Shown in pieces: positions 1-6,101 of a stretch of DNA of 12,246 nucleotides; within the stretch, counting starts at the first letter, position 1, and each line of letters starts with the position of its first letter. A model generated the notes under the pieces. That model had not been told where the DNA came from. It saw nothing but the letters and a program-made list of their open reading frames with translations, and made no database searches. Position numbers and translations under genes: made by a program. This stretch comes from Chloroflexota bacterium (GTDB lineage Bacteria > Chloroflexota > Dehalococcoidia > SM23-28-2 > RBG-16-64-32): positions 1 through 12,246 of the forward strand of contig VBEI01000039.1 in the NCBI GenBank assembly GCA_005882715.1, in the 5' to 3' direction.

Positions 1-32
1 GTAGAATCGCGGCGCAAGTAGACGAGGACCCT

Positions 33-688
33 GTGACATCAGACGGCGACAGACCACCGATACCCGATGCTTGGGTCGAGATGCCCAGCGAGGAGACGAT
101 CCGCGCGTTCATGCGCTCGGGACACGTTTACGACTTCGGCTTTCTGACCGGGATGCAGCGCCTGGTCATGGCGCACCTTCAAATCGCACCGTTCTTCGGA
201 GCGCTGTTCATGCAAATCATGTTCGCCCCGGAGCCCTGTCGCGCCGTGAACGGGAAATGGTGGCGGCGGTCGCAGCGGCGGCGCAGGACTGCCATTACTG
301 AACGCAGTCTCACGCAGAGTTTCTGCGTGTCGAAGGCGGCCAGCACGCGCTGGTGGAAGCGATTAAGGCAGGCGATTGGCGCCGGGCGGAAGGCCTCTCT
401 GAGCGCGAGCGGGCGCTGTGCACCGTCGCCGAGAAGATGAGCGCGACACCGACGCGCATGGTCGAGGAGGACTGGCAGCCGCTGCGCGCGATAGGGTTCG
501 ACGACAAGGCGTGTCTCGAGGTCGGTCACATCGTAGGCATCTTCAACTACCTCACGCGCCTGGCCGACGGCTTCGGTTTAGCTCTTGACGCGGGGACCCG
601 CGCGGCGTCTGAGTCGGGAGTGGCGCTGCAGCCTGCCGAGGACGCTGCTATCGGACGGGAGCTCCGTGAGGAGAAGGAGGTGACGTGA
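33..688 (+). CDS. AhpD-like / peroxidase-related CMD-family selenoprotein (in-frame TGA as Sec; one apparent frameshift)
   Basis: Carboxymuconolactone decarboxylase/AhpD-fold protein, probably a thiol/selenol-dependent peroxidase or reductase in the cytoplasm. The N-terminal part is read from GTG 33 (GAGGA at 24-28 as a close Shine-Dalgarno) in one frame to about 230, then the frame moves by -1. Restoring one base there (CCCCGGGAG) joins MQIMFAP to GALSRREREMVAAV, the expected family sequence. The second part reads DCHY-TGA-TQSHAEF, placing TGA exactly at the second Cys of the family's CxxC and four residues before the conserved His. It continues through GFDDKACLEVGHIVGIFN and LTRLADGFGL, typical of peroxidase-related CMD proteins. 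Reconstructed length is about 218 residues, with C87, U90 and H94. It overlaps the next start by one base (TGATG). The alternative is a pseudogene with two lesions, but the hairpin after the TGA argues for selenocysteine. Confidence 0.72.
299..301 (+). other. Probable selenocysteine codon (in-frame TGA)
   Basis: TGA lies in the reading frame that encodes conserved CMD-family sequence on both sides: LSRREREMVAAV before it and TQSHAEFLRV after it. It occupies the second position of the C-x-x-C redox motif, giving C-H-Y-U, followed by His four residues later as in AhpD. Cys codons TGC and TGT are one change from TGA, so a nonsense mutation is the rival explanation. Recoding would need selA, selB, selC and selD elsewhere in the genome; none is in this window. 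Confidence 0.72.
311..329 (+). promoter_or_regulatory. Putative bacterial SECIS hairpin
   Basis: CACGCAG (311-317) and CTGCGTG (323-329) form a perfect 7-bp stem closing a 5-nt loop AGTTT. The loop begins 16 nt after the TGA at 299-301 and has G as its second base. This fits the published general bacterial SECIS description: a stem-loop 16-37 nt after UGA, a small apical loop, and a G in the first two loop positions. It lies inside the coding sequence, as bacterial SECIS elements do. SelB would be the binding partner. The fit is by eye and was not folded computationally. Confidence 0.68.
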
Positions 689-942
689 TGGCAGAAGAGG
701 TGGAAGTCGGACGCGTGAACGACTACTTCGCGCATATCAATGTCGCAGGGATCGACCTAACGGCGCCGCTGAAGGTGGGCGACCGCATTCGGATAAAGGG
801 CCACACGACGGACATGGAGCTGGTTGTCGAGAGCCTGCAGGTCGAGCACGAGTCGGTCGAAGAGGCGAAAGCAGGCGACAAGATCGGCGTGAAGGTGAGC
901 GACCGCGTGCGCGGCGGGGACCACGTCTACCGGGTCGACTAG
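688..942 (+). CDS. EF-Tu domain II-like small beta-barrel protein (translation elongation factor-like)
   Basis: An 84-residue protein beginning MAEEVEVGRVNDYFAHIN, with the pattern of a single EF-Tu domain II-type beta barrel: LKVGDRIRIKGHTTDMEL, then VESLQVEH, then AGDKIGVKVSDRVRGGDHVY. Short proteins like this are usually annotated as translation elongation factor-like, and the same barrel occurs at the C terminus of U32 peptidases. No GTPase domain is present, so it is not a complete factor; its role is unknown. ATG 688 is preferred over the adjacent GTG 685 because AAGGAGGT (674-681) sits at good spacing and the upstream stop overlaps it as TGATG, implying translational coupling to the selenoprotein-like gene. 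It ends in a CTAG shared with the convergent gene. Confidence 0.8.
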   Translation: MAEEVEVGRVNDYFAHINVAGIDLTAPLKVGDRIRIKGHTTDMELVVESLQVEHESVEEAKAGDKIGVKVSDRVRGGDHVYRVD

Positions 943-1415
943 AGCAGGCGCCGCCGCGTGCTAAAGGGGCTGCGGCGAAGAAATCGCGAAAGGACGAAGG
1001 TGACGGCGGAAACGGCCATCGCAAAAACGAACGCCGCCCAGAAACCGTCGATCTCGAAGTTCACGTTGAACCAATCACCGACTTCCTCGGTCAGCACCAC
1101 TACCAATGCGTTCACGACGAGAATGAACAGCCCGAGCGTGATGATCTGGAGCGGGCACGTCAGGAAGATCAGGATCGGCCGGAAGATCGCCCGCACTACG
1201 ACAAAGATCGCCGGTGCGACGAGGTATCCGTCCGTGCCGTGAAGGAAGATCGGCGTCCCGTCCCAGACCCCGTTCACGAACCACTTAGCGACGATGAAGG
1301 CGAGGATTGTCATTCCCCAGCGCACGAGCATTCGCACGATCCAGGGCACGTTTCCCTGGTCCCACGGGGGCTCGGTCTCTTCGATGTAGCGGATGAATAC
1401 GACGCGGTCGATCAT
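939..1415 (-). CDS. Phage holin family (PF04020-like) membrane protein
   Basis: A 158-residue integral membrane protein with about four hydrophobic helices, near residues 29-50, 62-84, 88-110 and 124-147. The core FRPILIFLTCPLQIITLG, followed by LFILVVNALVVVL and GFWAAFVFAMAVSAV, matches the PF04020 'phage holin 4_2' pattern. Despite its name, this family is widespread on bacterial chromosomes and has no proven lytic role there. The N-terminal extension MIDRVVFIRYIEETEPPW is unusual. The frame stays open up to 1535, but that start would overlap the divergent gene and lie upstream of a good extended -10 (1446-1454), so ATG at 1415-1413 is chosen. No clear Shine-Dalgarno is visible. The stop TAG shares CTAG with the convergent upstream gene. 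Confidence 0.82.
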   Translation of the reverse strand: MIDRVVFIRYIEETEPPWDQGNVPWIVRMLVRWGMTILAFIVAKWFVNGVWDGTPIFLHGTDGYLVAPAIFVVVRAIFRPILIFLTCPLQIITLGLFILVVNALVVVLTEEVGDWFNVNFEIDGFWAAFVFAMAVSAVTFVLSRFLRRSPFSTRRRLL

Positions 1416-1445
1416 GGGCTTGCAATTGGCGTGTAGTCGCGGGGT

Positions 1446-1454
1446 ATTGTAGCA
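1446..1454 (-). promoter_or_regulatory. Candidate extended -10 promoter for the holin-family gene
   Basis: Read on the minus strand, this is TGCTACAAT, an extended -10 of the form TGn-TAnAAT with five of six consensus -10 bases. Transcription would begin near 1439, leaving a leader of roughly 24 nt before the ATG at 1415. No convincing -35 is visible at 16-18 nt, which is acceptable for extended -10 promoters. Its position supports the shorter start of the membrane-protein gene. Confidence 0.4.
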
Positions 1455-1509
1455 GGTACGATCCCAGCGACTCCGTACAGCGAGTGACATAGCAGAGACC
1501 AGGAGCCAA

Positions 1510-2058
1510 ATGGACGCATACAAGGTAGTTGTCACAAAGCGCGATACGCGGACCTACACGGACCAACCGATCCCGGATGAGGTGCTTCAGCGCATCTTGC
1601 AGGCCGGGCGGATGGCAGGGAGCAGCAAGAACACGCAGCCGGTGCGTCTCGTCGTTATCCGCGACCGCGAGTGGCTGAAGCAGATCGCAGAGTGTGGGAA
1701 GTTCTCGCAGCCATTACTTGGGGCGCAGGCGGGCATCGCCGTCTGCTGCGCACCAGACGGCAGCGACTTCGACGCCGGGCGCGCCGCGCAGAACATGATG
1801 GTCGCCGCCTGGAACGAGGGCATCGCTTCGTGCCCGACCTCTGTGCACGACCAGCCGTGCATCATCGAAAAACTCGGGCTGCCGCAGGACGATGTGGGCG
1901 AGGCGAGCGGGCGGAAGGGCTGGCGGGTCGTGGTCATCATCGCGCTTGGGTATCCGGAGCCGTCGGTGCCGATGTCGATGGGGAGAGCGCGGGTGCCGGT
2001 GGAGGACTACGTGATGTGGGAGAAGTGGGGCGGGTCAGAAGTAAGAGGGAAGAGGTAA
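1510..2058 (+). CDS. Nitroreductase family protein (FMN-dependent)
   Basis: A 182-residue flavin-dependent oxidoreductase of the nitroreductase fold, expected to be a cytoplasmic FMN-containing NAD(P)H enzyme; the substrate cannot be read from sequence. The N-terminal KRDTRTYTDQPIPDEVLQRI is the family's FMN-phosphate-binding start (R11, R14). The AGSSKNTQPVRLVVI block near residues 36-50 corresponds to the conserved Ser/Asn/Gln-Pro FMN contacts, and FDAGRAAQNMMVAAWNEGI (about 87-105) is the dimer/FMN helix. IIALGYPEP near 145-153 is the usual C-terminal FMN loop. Start ATG 1510 follows CAGGAG at about 7 nt. The C terminus (EVRGKR) and stop are encoded by a 7-bp tandem repeat. The gene lies 15 nt before the DoxX gene, likely one transcript. 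Confidence 0.88.
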   Translation: MDAYKVVVTKRDTRTYTDQPIPDEVLQRILQAGRMAGSSKNTQPVRLVVIRDREWLKQIAECGKFSQPLLGAQAGIAVCCAPDGSDFDAGRAAQNMMVAAWNEGIASCPTSVHDQPCIIEKLGLPQDDVGEASGRKGWRVVVIIALGYPEPSVPMSMGRARVPVEDYVMWEKWGGSEVRGKR

Positions 2059-2068
2059 GAGGTAAGAG
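2041..2068 (+). repeat. Heptanucleotide tandem repeat (4 units, consensus GTAAGAG)
   Basis: Units begin at 2041, 2048, 2055 and 2062: GTAAGAG, GGAAGAG, GTAAGAG, GTAAGAG, followed by a partial GTCAG. The array encodes the end of the nitroreductase, includes its TAA stop (2056-2058), and supplies the purine-rich AAGAGGT that can serve as Shine-Dalgarno for the DoxX start at 2074. The period is not a multiple of three, so gain or loss of units by slippage would change the nitroreductase C terminus and the gap to the next gene. Confidence 0.85.
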
Positions 2069-2073
2069 GTCAG

Positions 2074-2526
2074 ATGGCTACGCCGATACGGCTAGTGCCC
2101 CTTCGCGTACTTGTGGGAGGCACCCTCTTCGTGCACGGCTTCGCGCGGCTGTTCGGCGGACCGAACCGCAAGGTGCCCGAGGCCGCGCTGAAGTACCTCG
2201 GGGATGAGTACCAGGAATGGATGGAGGGCGGCGGCATCGACCGCTTCGCCGAGCAGCTCGGCGACCTCGGCACGCCGAACCCGCGCGCATTCGCGTACGC
2301 GCTCGCGGGCACCGAGTGCTTCGGCGGGGCGTTGTTCGCGCTCGGCATCAAGACGCGTCTAACTGGCCTAGCGCTTGCGGGGGAGCTGGGCGCCTCGATC
2401 TACCGGGTGTACTGGGGCCACGGGATGGTTGGCGGAGGCGGCTGGGAGCTGCCGATGATGTTGATGATCGGCGCCCTGACGGTAGTTCTCCGCGAAGAAG
2501 ATGCCCGCAAGACTGAATCAGGCTGA
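2074..2526 (+). CDS. DoxX family membrane protein
   Basis: A 150-residue protein with the DoxX pattern of about four membrane helices. It starts IRLVPLRVLVGGTLFVHG followed by FARLFGG, the usual first helix and conserved H-G...lFGG segment. Later hydrophobic blocks are AFAYALAGTECFGGALFALG with TRLTGLALAGELGASIY, and ELPMMLMIGALTVVL near the C terminus. A hydrophilic insert of about 45 residues (roughly 28-72) follows helix 1, as in DoxX proteins that carry a GxGIDRF-type segment (GGGIDRFAEQLG). The family is linked to respiratory or redox membrane complexes, but no specific function can be assigned. ATG 2074 follows AAGAGGT from the tandem repeat. It is probably co-transcribed with the nitroreductase upstream. 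Confidence 0.85.
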   Translation: MATPIRLVPLRVLVGGTLFVHGFARLFGGPNRKVPEAALKYLGDEYQEWMEGGGIDRFAEQLGDLGTPNPRAFAYALAGTECFGGALFALGIKTRLTGLALAGELGASIYRVYWGHGMVGGGGWELPMMLMIGALTVVLREEDARKTESG

Positions 2527-2557
2527 ATTTGGCCGGCGCTCTTCTGTATGGCCTATC

Positions 2558-2583
2558 AGGTCGGGGTCTGAAGACCCCGACCT
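2558..2583. repeat. Perfect 12-bp inverted repeat (hairpin, REP-like or terminator)
   Basis: AGGTCGGGGTCT (2558-2569) and AGACCCCGACCT (2572-2583) are exact reverse complements separated by GA. In RNA this gives an 11-bp stem with a TGAA tetraloop. It lies 31 nt after the DoxX stop, so it may end that transcript or protect its 3' end. No U-tract follows (ACATTCC), so it is not a canonical intrinsic terminator. The high symmetry also fits a dispersed palindromic repeat; only one copy is present here. Confidence 0.75.
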
Positions 2584-2634
2584 ACATTCCGCTTGTACTG
2601 TAGAATAGCGCCCACCTACGGGTGGCGAGCCGCC

Positions 2635-2729
2635 GAGATTCTTCGCTCCTGCCACAGGTGATGTGCGCTATCAGGCGCTTGAATGCAAGCGAGCGGCTGC
2701 GCGCAAACGCCGGCTCAGAATGACAATGG
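2635..2729. repeat. Split dispersed-type repeat with internal hairpin
   Basis: GAGATTCTTCGCTCC (2635-2649) and GGCTCAGAATGACAATGG (2712-2729) resemble the two halves of a short intergenic repeat, roughly GATTCTTCGCT...CTCAGAATGACA, that I recall in many bacterial genomes, usually with the halves close together. Here 62 nt separate them, containing a 6-bp hairpin CGCTTG-AATG-CAAGCG (2676-2691). The right end contributes the GG of the GGAGG Shine-Dalgarno (2728-2732) of the hydrolase gene at 2739. No gene is seen anywhere in 2527-2738. Identity as a repeat rests on memory of the motif and needs a genome search. Confidence 0.4.
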
Positions 2730-2738
2730 AGGCGGCCT

Positions 2739-4766
2739 ATGACCACAGTTGAACAGCGAATCGCGGGGCCGGAGCGCTCGGGCGGACAGGGCCTCGACCA
2801 CCACCAGGAGGAGTCCGGGAACCGGGCGATCGTGGCCCTTCTGACCGACCCGGTGCGCGGGGAACAAGTGGACCTCGTCATGACGTCCCGGCGTGAGGCG
2901 GATGCCAGTGTGGATCCGCTCAGTCCTTCGATACCTCAGGATGAGCGGAATGAGGGCTCGGATTCCGGCGGGTCGTACGAGGTTTGGGCGAAGCGCGGCA
3001 TGGTGCGGTTTGTGCGGTTCCTCGACCCGGCGGGTGGGTATGGGTACCGGGTGATCGAGCAAGTGGGGGAGAACCCGATCGCGGACCAGGACCCGACGGC
3101 GGTTTCGACGAAGGCGGAAGAGCTCGAGGCGGCCGCGAAATCGGGCTTCTCGGGTGCCGACATGGCGAAGCCGTTCATCGAGCCGGAGCATATGTCGTAC
3201 CCGCTCGCGTACGAGCGCATCGCGCAGCTCTTCGACAGCCCCAACGCGCCGGATATCGCTATCAGCCCCAAGTCGTTCGCCTTCGGGCGGCAGCCGGGGC
3301 AGCACGGCGCGCTGGACGTCGTTCAGTCTCGCGCGCCGCTCATCTTCTCGGGACCCGGCGTTATCTCCGGCGAGACGGACGTTATCTGCTCGCACGTCGA
3401 CGTGACGCCGACGCTTGCAAAGCTCCTCGGCCTGCCGCTGATCGACGGGAAGGACTCCAGCGGCCGTACATCGAGCGAGCGCGGCGTCCGGCCGGACGTC
3501 TACCTCAAGCGGCAGGACGGGCAGGTCATCGAGGATGTTCTAGATGAAGAGACCGGAAAACCCGAGCGCGCCTACATCCTGCTCCTCGATGGGCTGAGCA
3601 ACACGGAGCTCAAGGAGCGCCTCGAGCACGACCGGGAATCGATCCCGAACCTCGCCCGCATCATCGAGCGCGGAGTGATGTTCCGCTACGGCGTCTTCGC
3701 CACCTTCCCGACCATCACGTGGCCCAGCCACAACGCGCTCGGCAGCGGGGCCTGGTGCGGTCACCACGACATCGTGAACCCGACGTACTATCTGCGGGAG
3801 ACCCGCCAGGTGGTCACGCCACAGGGCAGCATCTGGGAGACCGGGAAGTACCTCTCGGAGGAAGTCGAAACGCTGTACGAAGCGCTACACCGGAAATACG
3901 GGAAATGGGATCCCGCGACCGGCAAAGGCGTGGTAACGGCCTCGCTGAACGAGCCCTGCGGGCGCGGCGCCCTGCATGCCACGCTCGAACGGCGGCTGCT
4001 CGTCGACGGCGAGAAACTGCGGGAAGTCGCACGCGCGAACAGGGCCGACACGAACCCGAGGTGGAAAGCTGAGGGGCAGGAGCAGGTCTACCGCTACTCG
4101 GGGACCGACATCCAGGCGGTTGCCCAATCTCTGATGTTGTTCGACAGCGAAACGCAGCCGCCACCGGTGTTCACCTTCCACGAGTTCTCGCTCACTGACG
4201 CCGTCGGCCACGACTACGGCCCGCACCACGAGGCGATGCTCGACGCGCTCGTCGAGACGGACAAGCGGATCGGGAAGATTCTCTCAGTCCTCGACCGGCG
4301 CGGCCTCTTCGAGTCCACGCTTTTCGTGATCAGCGCCGACCACGGAATGGCCCAAACGGATGTCGCGCTGGCCGCAGACCCGGCGCAGGCCGTTCTGGAC
4401 GCCGGCATCAAGGCCGTGGTCACCTCGCCGCTCATCTATCTTCTCGATGTGGAAGTGACCCTGGAAGCTTCCGCCGACGGGCGAACAGTCAATGTCACGG
4501 TGCTCGAGAACGACACCGACGCCTCCGGTGAGAAGCCGCCCGTGGTCGGCGCTGACATCCGGGTGATCGGCGCGCACTCTCGCGTTCTCGCCGAAGCGAA
4601 AACCGATGCGTTCGGGATCGCCGGCCTGCCGTTGCCGGTCGGCGAGGACCCCGGCTCGCTTGTCGTCCGCGTCGAGCACGAGCGGTCCAACACGCGTCAC
4701 CTCCGGCTCGATGGTACGAACGTGGTGGAGGACGTGGGGCGATTACTGTACGGAAATCTGAAATGA
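2739..4766 (+). CDS. Alkaline phosphatase superfamily hydrolase (phosphodiesterase/NPP-like), permuted domain order
   Basis: A 675-residue, probably cytoplasmic phosphohydrolase (no signal peptide). Metal-site motifs of the nucleotide pyrophosphatase/phosphodiesterase type are visible: LLLDGLS (D284); FPTITWPSHN with likely nucleophile T327; DAVGHDYGPHH (D487, H491); and SADHGM (D534, H535). The last ligand, normally a C-terminal GxHG after these, appears instead upstream as GQHG (H189), with its usual followers LIFSGPGV and HVDVTPTLAKLLGLP (about 201-233). So residues 30-235 look like the C-terminal half of an AP domain placed before the N-terminal half (278-570). Residues 572-660 look like a beta-sandwich or carboxypeptidase-regulatory-type domain. 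ATG 2739 follows GGAGG at 6 nt. The substrate is unknown. Whether homologues share this order cannot be seen here. Confidence 0.85.
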   Translation: MTTVEQRIAGPERSGGQGLDHHQEESGNRAIVALLTDPVRGEQVDLVMTSRREADASVDPLSPSIPQDERNEGSDSGGSYEVWAKRGMVRFVRFLDPAGGYGYRVIEQVGENPIADQDPTAVSTKAEELEAAAKSGFSGADMAKPFIEPEHMSYPLAYERIAQLFDSPNAPDIAISPKSFAFGRQPGQHGALDVVQSRAPLIFSGPGVISGETDVICSHVDVTPTLAKLLGLPLIDGKDSSGRTSSERGVRPDVYLKRQDGQVIEDVLDEETGKPERAYILLLDGLSNTELKERLEHDRESIPNLARIIERGVMFRYGVFATFPTITWPSHNALGSGAWCGHHDIVNPTYYLRETRQVVTPQGSIWETGKYLSEEVETLYEALHRKYGKWDPATGKGVVTASLNEPCGRGALHATLERRLLVDGEKLREVARANRADTNPRWKAEGQEQVYRYSGTDIQAVAQSLMLFDSETQPPPVFTFHEFSLTDAVGHDYGPHHEAMLDALVETDKRIGKILSVLDRRGLFESTLFVISADHGMAQTDVALAADPAQAVLDAGIKAVVTSPLIYLLDVEVTLEASADGRTVNVTVLENDTDASGEKPPVVGADIRVIGAHSRVLAEAKTDAFGIAGLPLPVGEDPGSLVVRVEHERSNTRHLRLDGTNVVEDVGRLLYGNLK

Positions 4767-4808
4767 GAACGCGGAGATGAGATTGGACTGGTACGCGGGT
4801 GACCGGCG

Positions 4809-5606
4809 ATGGACGTAAGGGAGGAGAACCAGCGGACCTGGGAGGCGACGGCGGAGTGGTGGGACGATCAGATCGGGCCCGAAGGAAACGAATTCCACTC
4901 CAAGCTAATCGCGCCGGCGCAGATGCGACTGCTCGACCTCGAGCGCGGCGAGACGGTGCTTGATATCGCCTGCGGGAACGGGCAGTTTGCGCGCGAGATG
5001 GCGCGGGCGGGCGTAAACGTGGTGGCGTTCGATTTCACCGAGCGGTTCCTGGCGCGGGCGCGCAAGCACACTGAGGCGGCCGGCATACAGAACATCGAGT
5101 ATCAATCGCTGGACGCGACGGATGAAAACGAGCTGCTGTCGCTCGGCGAGCGCCGGTTCGACGCCGCAGTCTGTACGATGGCGCTGATGGACATGACGGA
5201 GATCGCGCCGCTGATGCGTTCGCTAACGCGGCTGCTAAAGCCGGGCGCCCGATTCGTCTTCTCGGTGACGCACCCCTGCTTCAACGGGAATGGCATACGG
5301 ATGTGCGTGGAGGAGGAGGACCGGGATGGCACGCTGATCGACACGTATAGCATCAAGGTGGTGGAGTACCTGAAGCAGAGCGTGCAGAGGGGGATCGGGA
5401 TCATCGGGCAGCCGGAGCCGCACTACTACTTCCACCGTCCGCTCCAAGAGCTGCTGAACGAGTGTTTTCGCGCCGGGATGGTGATGGACGGGATCGAAGA
5501 GCCGGCGTTTCCCGAGGGGACGGAGGCGAAGCGGGCGTTGGGTTGGGGGAACTACCAGCAGATACCGCCGGCGCTGGTGGTGGGGATGAGGGTTGCCGCA
5601 GGCTGA
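4809..5606 (+). CDS. Class I SAM-dependent methyltransferase
   Basis: A 265-residue Rossmann-fold methyltransferase. Motif I is TVLDIACGNGQFAREMA (about 49-65), followed by the acidic ribose-binding end of strand 2, VVAFDFTERFL (D75). Next come a motif II-like YQSLDATD near 100-107, FDAAVCTMALMDM as motif IV, and LLKPGARFVFSVTHPCF as motif VI. This is the methyltransferase 11/25 type used on small molecules. The substrate is not readable, but the SVTHPCFNG...YFHRPL arrangement is typical of small-molecule or ubiquinone-type relatives. ATG 4809 lies 42 nt after the hydrolase stop with only a weak Shine-Dalgarno, so co-transcription is likely. It ends 3 nt from the convergent VOC gene with no hairpin between. 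Confidence 0.88.
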   Translation: MDVREENQRTWEATAEWWDDQIGPEGNEFHSKLIAPAQMRLLDLERGETVLDIACGNGQFAREMARAGVNVVAFDFTERFLARARKHTEAAGIQNIEYQSLDATDENELLSLGERRFDAAVCTMALMDMTEIAPLMRSLTRLLKPGARFVFSVTHPCFNGNGIRMCVEEEDRDGTLIDTYSIKVVEYLKQSVQRGIGIIGQPEPHYYFHRPLQELLNECFRAGMVMDGIEEPAFPEGTEAKRALGWGNYQQIPPALVVGMRVAAG

Positions 5607-5609
5607 GGT

Positions 5610-6050
5610 TTAGGTGCCCGCAGGCATCATCGCTGCCATGCGCTTCTGCATCTCCTCCGGCGACACATCCTCGACGTGCGTGTGAATCCACCAGCTGATG
5701 CCGAAAGCGTTTACTCCGGCCCGCCGGTCTCCGTAGAACTGGTCTTCCGGCTCCATCTCGTTGACTCCGCCGGCTTCCAGCGCCTTGCGGTAAGTCGTGT
5801 CGCAGTCGTTGACGTACAGCACGAGGGCGGCGGACCGCGCGGGGTTCTCTGGTCCGGCGTCGCCGAGCATAACAATGCGTTCGCCGATGCGCATCTCGGC
5901 GTGCCCTATCGTGCCGCCAGGCCCGGGCATACGCATGATCTCTTCGGCTCCGAACGTCCGCTTCGCAAAGTCGATTAGCCCGGACGCGCCGTCAACCACC
6001 AAATAGGGCGTGACGCTGCCGTATTCCGCAGGGACGGGATTGACTGCCAT
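5610..6050 (-). CDS. VOC family protein, PhnB-like glyoxalase fold
   Basis: A 146-residue vicinal-oxygen-chelate protein of the PhnB-like branch. It opens GSVTPYLVVDGASGLIDFAK with FGAEEIMRMPGPGGTIGHAE, contains ALVLYVNDCDTTYRKALEAG, and ends with the diagnostic WWIHTHVEDVSPEEMQKR. Proteins of this branch are often annotated as glyoxalase or bleomycin-resistance-like with no known substrate; despite the name, they are not C-P lyase components. Start ATG 6050 has a very strong Shine-Dalgarno (AAGGAGGAG on the minus strand, 6066-6058). It is divergently arranged with the dehalogenase cluster across 133 nt, so the two may share a regulated promoter region. Confidence 0.88.
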   Translation of the reverse strand: MAVNPVPAEYGSVTPYLVVDGASGLIDFAKRTFGAEEIMRMPGPGGTIGHAEMRIGERIVMLGDAGPENPARSAALVLYVNDCDTTYRKALEAGGVNEMEPEDQFYGDRRAGVNAFGISWWIHTHVEDVSPEEMQKRMAAMMPAGT

Positions 6051-6101
6051 CTTTCTTCTCCTCCTTCATGGATTCGGCTCGCGGTGAGCCTTCGGGCGGG
6101 G

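Noticed and set aside
225..235. Programmed -1 ribosomal frameshifting in the selenoprotein-like gene
   Set aside because: The in-frame heptamer C-CCG-GAG does not fit X-XXY-YYZ, and no convincing stimulator was noticed directly downstream. A deletion or sequencing error is simpler.
939..1415. A prophage remnant suggested by the 'phage holin' name
   Set aside because: PF04020 proteins are common chromosomal membrane proteins, and no endolysin, integrase or phage structural gene is nearby.
1416..1535. Longer start for the holin-family gene at 1535
   Set aside because: It would overlap the divergent nitroreductase start and begin upstream of the candidate -10 at 1446-1454. The extra 40 residues do not look like the family.
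2715..3395. A 226-codon minus-strand open frame opposite the start of the hydrolase gene
   Set aside because: Arg/His/Leu-rich translation with no recognisable domain, fully antisense to a well-supported coding region.
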